The notes beneath the pieces were generated by a model. It ran no database searches. It had not been told where the DNA came from and saw only the letters and a list, made by a program, of their open reading frames with translations. A stretch of DNA of 28,160 bases from Proteromonas lacertae (lineage: Eukaryota; Sar; Bigyra; Opalinata; Proteromonadidae), in NCBI GenBank assembly GCA_002245135.1, contig NGBS01001236.1:1-28160 (forward strand). Reading direction: 5' to 3'. Both the position numbers and the translations under genes were made by a program. Below, in pieces: positions 1 to 9,062 of this stretch (positions are counted from its first letter, which is position 1; each line of letters begins with the position of its first letter).

Positions 1-8
1 TGATTAAT

Positions 9-275
9 ATGAGAAATAAGAAAGATAAGAGAGTCAAATTGTTAGAAGGAAGAATTATTCATTTGTATGAACCAATTGGAGTTAATGTTATTTTAACTGA
101 TCATTATTATCATGTTTTTAGAGATTATACTGAATTTCTGAGTGCTATTGGAAGAAATATACCGAAAGGCAAAGAAATATTTAAATATCATATGGAAGAT
201 CAGTATTTAGATATGATGAAAAAGCTGTATAAGAAAGAAACTCCAATTTCATCAGATTATTTCAAAGAAAATTAA
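9..275 (+). CDS. Unrecognised 88-aa ORF, perhaps the last exon of a gene entering from the left
   Basis: An open frame of 88 codons ending in TAA. It is rich in Lys, Tyr and Ile, with no signal peptide or membrane segment. The frame is open to the window's left edge, so the ATG at 9 may be internal to a larger final exon. Codon use resembles the neighbouring real genes, and the middle (EPIGVNVILTDHYYHVF) looks like folded-protein sequence rather than chance translation. I do not recognise the family. It converges on the minus-strand gene ending at 330, only 54 bp away. Confidence 0.5.
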   Translation: MRNKKDKRVKLLEGRIIHLYEPIGVNVILTDHYYHVFRDYTEFLSAIGRNIPKGKEIFKYHMEDQYLDMMKKLYKKETPISSDYFKEN

Positions 276-329
276 TTATAATCATTTCACATTTAAATAT
301 ATAAATATAAATTATTAATTATATGGATA

Positions 330-711
330 TTAATTATATTGTCTGTGATTCTGAGTAACATTCCATAAATTGTTTTCTCTATTTTCATCTATCTCACCAG
401 GTTCAAGCTATAGTTAGTTAAAAATATTTCTTATACTGGTTCAGCTGAGTATATCTTCTCATAACATTCTCTTGAAACACAATCATGAATACAGTTCATA
501 TTGTAATCCTTTTTGATGTGACTGCATTTAACTTCTTCACATTCGCGATTTTTCAACATATAAGCTCGATTTATCTAAGCAAATAAATAAAAGATATAAA
601 TTTTCTTATTATACCGCCATTTTGGATTTCTTTACTTTCGGTGCAGCCAGATACAAATATTATAAAGGATAAAAATAAACAAATAAACAGCACAGAAGAA
701 GAAATTCTCAT
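330..711 (-). CDS. Small secreted Cys-rich protein, DUF4787-like, three exons
   Basis: Exons 711-615, 564-437 and 407-330 give a 100-aa protein. The first about 25 residues (MRISSSVLFICLFLSFIIF) are a clear signal peptide. The mature part has spaced cysteines, including NCIHDCVSRECYEKIYS, followed by PLEPGEID. From memory this Cys spacing plus a P-L-E-x-G-E-I-D tail matches the small eukaryotic family DUF4787, whose function is unknown. The second intron (436-408, 29 nt, GTATAAG...CTATAG) joins the two halves of the EP-LEPGEID motif, which supports the model. The first intron (614-565) has a less typical acceptor (CGAG), chosen because it keeps the frame; the better-looking TTAG acceptor 16 nt upstream would shift it. 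The gene is divergent from Sec8 with starts 101 bp apart. Confidence 0.6.
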
Positions 712-812
712 TCTTATTAAAACCAAAAATATATTCGTTTTATAGATTCAAAATGGTTTATGAAAATAAGTGCGTTAAATTTTTCAATTAAATCTTTTTA
801 ATTTTTCAGAAG
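712..812. promoter_or_regulatory. Divergent promoter gap between the DUF4787-like gene and Sec8
   Basis: The 101-bp AT-rich gap separates the minus-strand start at 711 from the proposed Sec8 start at 813. It must hold the 5' ends of both transcripts. No recognisable TATA element or operator can be singled out in such AT-rich sequence. This is inferred from gene layout only. Confidence 0.35.
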
Positions 813-3807
813 ATGAGTAAAGAGAATTCAATAGATTTTAAAAAGTTGGGAGAGAAGCTAAGTGACATTAGTAAAACATTTTTTGATCCAAATTACTCCA
901 GGTATAATCAGAATCTGATCTTTTTTCTATAATAGTCTTCGTTATGTGGTGAAGGTTTTTACGAGAAGATGCAGAAGGAGAAAATAGTATATTTCAAATT
1001 GTAACATATATTAGAAGATGCATTCTTTACACAATACACTCAAGAAGAATCTTGCAGAAGTTGAAGAATGTGTAGGTGGAAATAGTCAATTCCTACTATC
1101 AACCATTTAATGAAAATGTGAGAAGTTTCTCCAAAATATCAACGGATTACACAGAATCAAAGAAAACAATATTGTCACTACGTGAAAAAAGTAGGAGAAT
1201 GTAAGAAGATATTGGAAGAAAGAAGGCAAAATTTAAAACAATTAACATTTGATAGAGTATTTATCTAATTGTTGTTAATCTTGTGAAATAGGCAAAATAT
1301 AATGCATTAGGAAGAATATTAAGCAAATTAGAGCTAATATCCACATCTGAAAAAGAATTACAATCTCGTCTAGATAATAAGAGATATTATGGAGCAGTAA
1401 AGTTCTATAATGAAGTGAAGAATGAATTATACAGTGTTTTATTAGGAGATATTAGTCGCAATTGGATGAACTGAAAATCTCATGGCCTCATAAAGCGAGA
1501 ATCAATAGAAGCTAAGTTAATTGAAGAATTATCTTCCTATATATTCTTAAGAGAAGGTTAATTTAGAAAGCTTACCTGATATACTATCCGTTACATCAAT
1601 TGGTATCTTAGTGGAGAGTATCAGTGAGTCGTATGAGAAGAAATGTATAGAAAGTCTGAAGTCCACAATCTATTGATATGGTATTGTTTTTAATAGAAGC
1701 AATACATGAATTAGGAGGTACTACTAATTTTCTAAATCATCTACAGACAATATTTCATAATGAATTACACACAATTGTTATCAATGAATTATCAACGAAG
1801 AAATACGATAATGAGAAATATCCTGATGTATATGTATCAAAATTGTTGCCAAGTGGCCAAGATGAGGGATTATCAAAATCAGACTTCATTTTAACCAAAA
1901 TATTCAGTTTATTTGAGAAGATATTAAGGAATGTAAAGTTTTTATTAGAAGTTCTCAGTTATTTAAACAATGGTGAAGAAGAAAATAGTTTTACAATTGA
2001 TATGGCTTGGCTTGAGATACAAAAAGAAATAGAAGTGTTTTTAAACCCATTATTAAAGTATGTATCTGCTGATGAATATAGCACAACTCAAATTAACAAG
2101 AAAATATCAGAATTAAATACAATATCCTTCTCATTTGTCAAAACTGGCGAATTTATGAATATGCAAGCTAAAGATGATACTGAAAACTATAACACAGCTT
2201 CAGAATTCGAAACACTCTATAATCAATTCGGTATAAGTCATCCCTTTAACTTATTATCCTATTACACCACAATTACTCAATTATGTCACAATCTTATACT
2301 TATCATCAGTCCAACAGTCAATAATGATTATGACCAATTTCTCTCCTACGCTCTATGTTCTAATGATATCAATACTTATTATTTAATTCATTTTGTTAAG
2401 GATTTTATTGAACATACGATTGTAGATAGAGCAAAGAAAGATGTGAAATCAAAGTTAGATAACATACTCTCCAATCCAAAATCCTTTATGATTCCACATA
2501 AAGAGATTGGTGGAAATGTTCCTGCAATGGATGGATCTCAACAAGTGATTGATATTATGGAGAAAATATTATTTGATGCTTTACATTTAAATACATTATC
2601 ACATTTATATATCCCAGGTATAATAATATATTATAATATATATTATATATAATATGTATAGTTATTGATATTCTATTAAAGACCTACCTTGATAAATGTA
2701 ATATGAAAGTTACTAGTTATCTCAAAGACAGTCATATCTACAAACGTTATAATTCAATGGCTAGTAAATACACTTATTTCTATAAGAGTGATCCATTATA
2801 TGAATTAATGATGGGTGATTGTAAAGCAGGTATTCATCACAAAGAAATGTCCATATCCTATAATCTAAGAAGAACCAGTACAAGTGTAAGTGTATTAGCT
2901 GAAAGAAGTAATAAAGAAATAGATTTAGATAGTGATTATTATCAATTCAAACCAAATCCAAAGATTGATAAAGATAGTCTATTATCAACACGTGTGATTG
3001 AAATATTGTGTAGTTTCTGTGAGTCATTGTTGTGGATATCATTGAGATTAACGAATGATTGTCAATCGAAAACATCGAATGAAGCTACAACCAATAATAC
3101 ATCGAGATATGGAAGAAGAAGAGGAAGTGAATTGACTGAACAAACCCAAGTATATTTATATTATTATTATTATTATTATATAATAGTCTATCTCACAAGT
3201 AATTCAATGTATTCGTAGTTATAGTGAAAGTTACAAAGCCAATGCAGAAAGAGATATTTACTATTTACGTCTAGAAATCAAAGCACATGTTATGTTTTAT
3301 TTATCTAAAATGAATGAAACTGATTATGGAAGTAATGATATAGTGATGGGAGGATTGCCTGATAAATATATAATTGATTTACATAAAGATATTTTACAAT
3401 TTGATGATATTTTACATCAACAATTAACAGATGTTAAGAAGCAGTTTGTATTGGATGGAGTGATAAAAATGATTCCAATTATGATGATCAGAGCATTTAT
3501 CAGTATACATCCTAAGAAAATAGTTCCAAACGGTGTGGATAGGTTAATTAGAGATTTATTAGCTATTCAACAGACTATTTCTAGTATCAGTGACTTGAAT
3601 GATGGAAAAGAAGAGATTGAATTATTGAGACAATATTTCCATTTGTTGCAATTGAGTCAAACTGAATTGTTACAATTCATGAGAACACATAAAACTGTCT
3701 ATAAGAGAGATGAATATGATACAATTTGGAATTTAGAGACAAATATACGTCCTAAGAGTTTGAGAAGGGATAATGACTATCAGAAGATATTTCCTCCTAA
3801 GAAATGA
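813..3807 (+). CDS. EXOC4: Exocyst complex subunit Sec8 (EXOC4)
   Basis: Exocyst subunit that helps tether secretory vesicles to the plasma membrane. The best match is near the C-terminus, where DIYYLRLEIKAHVMFYL aligns with the conserved Y-x-L-R-L-E-I-R-x-H-C-F-Y-H-L block of Sec8. The N-terminal coiled region (SLREK then VGECKKILEERRQNLKQ) and LIEELSSYIFL also match. Proposed exons: 813-901, 936-986, 1015-1069, 1086-1256, 1292-2617, 2662-3149 and 3187-3807. Introns at 2618-2661 and 3150-3186 are secure because they restore the frame. A 16-nt intron at 1070-1085 is tentative. Exon 1 ends in a phase that does not match exon 2. Between about 1180 and 1675 the homology moves between frames roughly five times, while 1678-3807 is clean. 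The TGA at 3805 is followed by 30 in-frame Lys-rich codons before a TAA. Expected length is about 950 aa, near the family's usual size. Confidence 0.85.
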
Positions 3808-4133
3808 ATAGCTCAAAAGAAGATGAAAGTGAATAAAAAAAAGATTGTTGTTAATAAAGCTAAGACAACTTTAAAACGAATAATTAAAAATAAAAAATAA
3901 ATGTTAACTGTTCTATGTATAGTAGTTGTTGTGTAAGATGGGTTGTTATAACTTTAGTAACTAAAATAAGGTTGATTAATTTTAACATGTTATATTTTCT
4001 GCATTAGGATAAGAAACTATGCAAGAATTTAGCATTTTTATTTTTCAAAACTAGCTATAAATGACATAATTGTAATGAGAAATATAGAGCCGTTTCAAAT
4101 TGCATCTTTCAGTTGTGAAGTTTTTATCAAAAT
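3808..4133 (+). other. Intergenic: Sec8 3' region and upstream region of the BTB gene
   Basis: The first 93 nt are an in-frame Lys-rich continuation of Sec8 after TGA, ending in TAA at 3898-3900. Poly(A)-signal-like AATAAA words lie in the same stretch. The rest is AT-rich, with no ORF, RNA gene or repeat that I can support. Confidence 0.5.
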
Positions 4134-6566
4134 ATGAGTGTAATTAAGAATCCTTTCACTGAAAAAGGGTATTGATGTGCATTTTTATTATTTATAGAAT
4201 TGTTGCATGTATAGTTGAGAAAGGTTTAAGCGATGTAGTCGTTCAAATAGGACAAGAACAGTTTCCTAGTGTTAAAGTGGTTCTTTGCTTGAATGATAAA
4301 ATCAGAAGAGAGATGGAAAGTCCTGATTTCGACTCAATATTCGTTTTGCCAGCTCATTTAACTCTCTGTGGTTTTCAAGCATTAGAAAACTATTTGGGAG
4401 GATGTGACGTCAATGTATCAAGAGGCAGTTGTGTTGATATCTTGAATATAAGTGTTGAGTATGAACAAGTTGATTTAATGAACGAAGTTATAAAGTTTAT
4501 AGCTGAAAATATCGATGAAAACATGATGATGAAACTATTCAATATATTACCAACACTTCCAAACATCGGTGACGTTGCAGATTTAAAAAGTGCAACTGAC
4601 AAGTTCATTCAAGAGAATAGTAGTAGATTCCTTAAGCTTGATGTATTAAAAAGTCTATCAATCAAAGCAGTGGAATGTCTATTGAAAGTACCATATTTGA
4701 TTTTACCAAATGAGACATATCTGTTAGATTTGTTGTTAGAATATTATCATAGATATAGAGATCTTCATAGTATATATGTATATATTATATTTCAATAGTT
4801 GATGATGATCAACGAGAAGTAGATGCTCAATTTTTACCTCTTCTCTCCTATGTTCATTTAGAGAATGTAGCAATTAATTTATATACAATAGACGATCAAA
4901 GATTATTGAGAAAATACCAAATGTTACAGAAAGTAACAGCTACAACAACTTTACTTCCATTAACAGGTGAATCTGAAAAACCATCCAATAAGAATGAAGA
5001 AGACAATGAAGAAGATATTAACCTCTACAACAGTGAAGATGATTTCAATAATATCCTCAATTTATCAATGACAATCACTCAAAACATGAACAAATCCGTT
5101 AAAAAGACAATTGTGAAAGACAATTTAACATCATCAGTAATTATAACTCCAGAAGGTGAGAAGAATGAACATAAATATATATTACCTGATGATATAGATG
5201 AAACTATTAGAAGAATAATATTGAACTTTTACTTTACTAAAGAAACAAGTGTTCATCTAACAAGTATATATACTTTATATATAATCTATTTTTTCTTTTT
5301 TCTTTTTTATTTATCTTTATAGAGGATGACTCCTTATTATTCAGAGCAATCGCCACTCCCCAAATCATTGAGAACTTATTAGCTCAACCTGACATGAAAG
5401 TAGTTTTAGTAACATTAATGATTTTAATGTCAATCAAATCAAACTATGTAATTGGTAAAAAAACAAAAGCATTAATCATTTCACATATGATATTTGAATA
5501 TCAATCTCATGAAGATACTCGTGATCAAGTAGCTACTTGTTGTGCTTATATTTATGATGATATTGCTGATTTAATACAGATTCATAATGTAGCTAAAGAA
5601 TTAGTTTATGATATGTGCAATCACTTGGATGTGATTGAACTACAAACAGATCAAGATGAGTTATTGAAATTTGTTGAAAAACATTTTGATGAGAATTTCG
5701 TGAATATTATTAAAGATGAAGCTACAATCACCCAATTGAAATGTATTCCAATTACTTATTTCAAATATCCTCAAACTCATTATGTTTTTATTAATCAATC
5801 ATTCTCTATAGTTCCATCTAATGATGGTAGTGATGTATCTTATGAATCATCTTATGATACATTACCTTCAGGAGTTGTATTTGATACAAAGACAGGCATT
5901 ATCAGTGGTAAATGTTATAAAGATGATTCTATTAGATTATTTGTAACTTGTAGAAATTGTAAAAGTGTTAAAAGAACAACATTATTTATTCGATTTACTA
6001 CTGCACAATTCGATGGTAAATTATGTAACAATGACTTGAGAGTGACAAATATTGGTAGAAAACTAACAAGAGATCGTTTCACAGAAAGTGCTTGTGCTCC
6101 TTGTTATTTGAACTTCACAATGAATGAAGGTAGAGTTTATCATATTACCTATAAATGTCATCATACAAGTGGACCATACAATGGAGTTATGTTTGGAGCA
6201 ATTGATGCTTTACCTGAAGAAAGTAGTTATGATTTATCACCTGATGTTTATAAATCAGCAGATGCTCATTCTCTTCATATTTATACTGAACATTCTTCAT
6301 TACAATATTGTCATTGCACTCAAATATTACATGAAGAAATTATCTGTCATGATGATGGAACTGTTTATGAATTAATATATGATTTGAAAGAGCATAATTT
6401 GTCAATTAAAATTGGTGAAGACTCGAAAGAAGATAAAGCACCAGTTTTCTTATTATGTGAAGATTTGAATGGACCTTTAAAACCATTTGTTGAGTTGTTT
6501 AGTACAGTTGAAGATCCTTCCATTAATTCAGTAGAACTCTTACAAGTGTATGAAGAGAATATTTAG
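4134..6566 (+). CDS. BTB domain - acidic linker - Ig-like (PIG) - SPRY-like protein, copy A
   Basis: Exons 4134-4168, 4198-4769, 4799-5263 and 5323-6566 give a 771-aa protein with no frame breaks. Introns are 29, 29 and 59 nt. Residues about 12-110 resemble a BTB/POZ fold (GLSDVVVQIGQEQFPSVKVV), followed by a BACK-like helical part to about 205. Residues about 235-330 are acidic and Asn-rich. A helical region at about 355-480 precedes an Ig-like putative-Ig (He_PIG) motif near 540, LPSGVVFDTKTGIISG. The last about 160 residues (YELIYDL, then PVFLLCEDLNGPLKPFVELF) look SPRY/B30.2-like. BTB proteins of this kind usually dimerise and bind partners or cullin-3; substrate recognition by the C-terminal part is inference. 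A paralogue lies downstream at 9063. There is no signal peptide, so it is probably cytosolic. The domain calls are pattern-based. Confidence 0.75.
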
Positions 6567-7004
6567 TCAGTTTAATAAAAACCTTTTTAGCCAGCTTTAA
6601 TAATTAATAGCTTGCTTATAATAATTACATCATTATATTACTCTGTTTTTTTTTAATATATATGAATAGAATAATTTATAGCTATGAATAAGTCAATTAT
6701 TTTACCAATGTCTTAATATTCTTTTAACTCATCTTTAATTAAAATTATAAATTTTTAAATATTGAGTCGTTTCGCGAGGCTTAATTAAAAAGAAATGCCA
6801 ATTTAAGTTAATTCTTATTACTTTGTTATTTTTGTTATTGATAATGTGATGCGAGGAGTATTTTATAGTGACTAATTACACCTTAATTAACAACTACGTA
6901 CACTTTAATTTTCATATCGAAATTTGTCTGACTATAATTAATTTCTGAATTGTGTGTAGTATTTAGACATCATCAATGTTAATCATTAGAAATAATTAGA
7001 TGTA
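6567..7004. other. AT-rich intergenic stretch; possible remains of the Tigger 5' part
   Basis: No ORF above background and no RNA gene seen. The last about 100 nt directly precede the recognisable Tigger transposase block. They may be its decayed N-terminal coding part, but I could not read any helix-turn-helix or CENP-B-like motif in them. Confidence 0.4.
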
Positions 7005-7148
7005 ATGAGCCAATATGAGCCTAAATATAACTTTAACATGGATGAAGCATCACTATTTTACCAACAACTCCCTCAAAAATGTGTTGTAAAAAATGTAGAA
7101 ATATCAGAATTTCGAGTTTTTAAGATGTTTAAACAACGAATATCTATA

Positions 7149-7153
7149 GCAGT
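7149..7153. repeat. Left 5-bp target-site duplication GCAGT
   Basis: GCAGT immediately precedes the left tip of the foldback element and recurs just after its right tip. Collapsing the pair restores the reading frame of the interrupted transposase. Confidence 0.85.
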
Positions 7154-7792
7154 TGTTGTTCCCCGTATGGCGGAAATCCCCGTATGGCGGAACTCTATAT
7201 TGCAGAATGATTCAATCAAAACTAATATGATATTCATGATGTTCGGAGTTAGTTATTAACAAATATATAGTTAGTTTGTCATATGACCTACATCTGTGAT
7301 ATACTTTTTTATGAACTTCATTATTATCAATATTTAACTAATTTTCTTATATTTTCTATTTTAATGTATCAGTGACTACTACAGTCTAAAATACATTATC
7401 TGATAAGAATAGAATTCACTATTTTTAATGTTAAGGTAATAAAAAAGGAAATTAAAGAACAGGCTTGAGTGAGGCTTGAACTTATTTTTTCTTTTTTCTA
7501 TTTTAACCGCCTTAACATTAAAAATAGTGAATTCTATTCATATTAGATAATGTATTTTAGACTGTAGTAGTAACTGATACATTAAAATAGAAAATATAAG
7601 AAAATTAGTTAAATATTGATAATAATGAAGTTCATAGAAAAGTATATCACAGATGTAGGTCATATGACAAACTAACTATATATTTGTTAATAACTAACTC
7701 CGAACATCATGAATATCATATTAGTTTTGATTGAATCATTCTGCAATATAGAGTTCCGCCATACGGGGATTTCCGCCATACGGGGAACAACA
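7154..7792. mobile_element. 639-bp foldback (giant palindrome) element inserted in the Tigger remnant
   Basis: The two arms, about 7154-7437 and 7510-7792, are near-perfect inverted copies about 284 nt long. They are separated by a loop of about 70 nt that contains AGGCTTGAGTGAGGCTTGAA. Each tip carries a tandem 15-mer, CCCCGTATGGCGGAA, with two copies 2 nt apart. The tip reads TGTTGTTCCCCGTATGGCGG. Flanks are GCAGT at 7149-7153 and 7793-7797, a 5-bp target duplication. It has no coding capacity of its own: open frames inside it simply read through the palindrome. It is a non-autonomous DNA element of foldback/MITE type whose mobilising transposase is unknown. The close match of the arms and clean excision logic suggest a fairly recent insertion. 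Confidence 0.9.
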
Positions 7793-7797
7793 GCAGT
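7793..7797. repeat. Right 5-bp target-site duplication GCAGT
   Basis: Second copy of GCAGT, at the right border of the foldback element; it pairs with the copy at 7149-7153. Confidence 0.85.
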
Positions 7798-8157
7798 CAC
7801 AGTTAACATGGATAACGCTGTATATGTTCCATTATTATTTATAGGAAAATCCAAAAAACCAATTTGTTTCAGCGATGTTCCTAATTTTATACCAATCAAC
7901 ATCAGGCTTGGATTAATTAGACTATTTTCATTTGTTGGAATTTATGAAATATTTATGCCAGCAGTAACGTCAACATTAGGAGATAGTAAAATATTATTAA
8001 TAATGGATAATGATATATTTACCTCCAAATTCAACTGCTGTATTACAACCTCTAGATAAAAGTATCATTAGTGCTTTGGAGGGAAAGTACAATACATCAA
8101 TCCTTATTGAATGCATGAAAACTATTGACAATTTTTAATAATTAGAAGAATAAATGC

Positions 8158-8440
8158 AAAACATGGAATGGCGGTGTTGTATGTTGTTAATCATCTCATC
8201 ATACAATTACTTTTAAAACAAACTAATATCATTTTTATCTTAGTTATAGAGTTATTTACAAATATATAGTTAGTTTGTCATGTGACTTACATGTGCGATA
8301 TACTTATTTATAAACTTCAGTCACTACTACAGTCTAAAATACATTTTCTGATATGAATAAAGTAGAATAACTTTTGAATTCGCTTATTTAAATAAGAAAT
8401 AAAAAACAGGCTTGAGTGAGGCTTGAACTTCTTTTTTAGA
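8158..8440 (+). mobile_element. Diverged half copy (one arm plus loop) of the foldback element
   Basis: From an ATGGCGG tip remnant, through ACAAATATATAGTTAGTTTG and ACTACTACAGTCTAAAATAC, to the loop word AGGCTTGAGTGAGGCTTGAA, this stretch follows the left arm of the element at 7154. It has many substitutions and a deletion of about 65 nt. The opposite arm is absent. The copy is clearly older than the one at 7154-7792. It shows that the family is repeated in this genome. Confidence 0.75.
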
Positions 8441-9062
8441 TTTAGCTATGATTATAAGCTAATTCATTCATTTAAAAATGCTTTAATTAAGTCATTAAGG
8501 TATGTTTATTTGTTATACGATAAATTTAACATATTTTGCATCTTCATAACTAATAGCTAAATTTAGACATTTTTCACTATTAGTTACATATGCTTTGTGA
8601 ATAGTTGAATTTTAAATAACACATTCATCAACTCTTACAATAATCTCAGATATTTCATTTCCCTTATATACTAATTTACAATAAATTTTTAATCTACGTC
8701 ATTATTATATATATCTTCACATCTTGGTTAGAAGTAACAAGTTTCTTAAGAATTCTTCATCATATACTCTGTTTTATACAAAATTTCAATAGAATGGTTA
8801 TATCCATTTATTTAATCTGTCTGATAATTCTTTTTGCCATTCCAGAAAATTCTCATACATTTACCACCTCCACCTGAAGATTATTTAAAATCGGATTTAC
8901 AATATCATTACATTTATTATAGCATATGCAATATACATAATTCTACTCTAAAATAGTATTATTATCACTATTACACCATCTTAAATTGAAATAAATCACC
9001 TTTTAATTATTGGGTTATTCAAAATTTTGGTAAAAATTGAATTTTGCTATATTTTGATTGAG
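8441..9062 (-). pseudogene. Degenerate minus-strand coding remnant and upstream region of the second BTB gene
   Basis: Between about 8880 and 8520 the minus strand shows protein-like stretches in shifting frames with stops: ENFLEWQKELSDRLNKWI, then YCKLVYKGNEISEIIVRVDE, then HKAYVTNSEKCLNLAISYED. No intron set joins them cleanly. The codon pattern resembles local genes, so this looks like a decayed gene, but I cannot name the family. Positions about 8900-9062 are plain AT-rich upstream sequence of the next gene. Confidence 0.35.

Larger units (their letters stand above)
7005..8138 (+). pseudogene. Tigger/pogo (Tc1-mariner superfamily, DDE_1) transposase remnant, split by an insertion
   Basis: Only the catalytic core survives, in two pieces at 7005-7153 and 7793-8138. 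The first has YNFNMDEASLFYQQLP, the block around the first catalytic Asp of DDE_1 transposases. The second has LLFIGKSKKPICF, then KILLIMDN (second catalytic Asp region), then PPNSTAVLQPLDKSIISAL, the block near the third acidic residue. Removing the 639-bp foldback element and one copy of its 5-bp duplication brings KQRISIAV directly onto TVNMDNAVYVPLL in the same frame. The host element was therefore in frame here when it was hit. Before PPNSTAVL a small deletion and a frame change are present. The N-terminal DNA-binding half and the terminal repeats were not found, so this is a dead fragment. Confidence 0.85.

Noticed and set aside
1441-1560. In-frame TGA in Sec8 read as a sense codon
   Set aside because: The alternative frame gives QLDELKIS, which fits the conserved Sec8 pattern better, so two compensating indels are more likely there.
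6124-6375. Alternative-frame 83-codon ORF within BTB copy A
   Set aside because: It overlaps the well-supported SPRY-like coding frame and has the Ile/Met/Leu bias of a frame-shifted shadow.
7687-7902. Minus-strand 71-codon ORF in the foldback region
   Set aside because: It is the palindrome read from the other side; its last residues are identical to those of the plus-strand ORF at 7005-7259.
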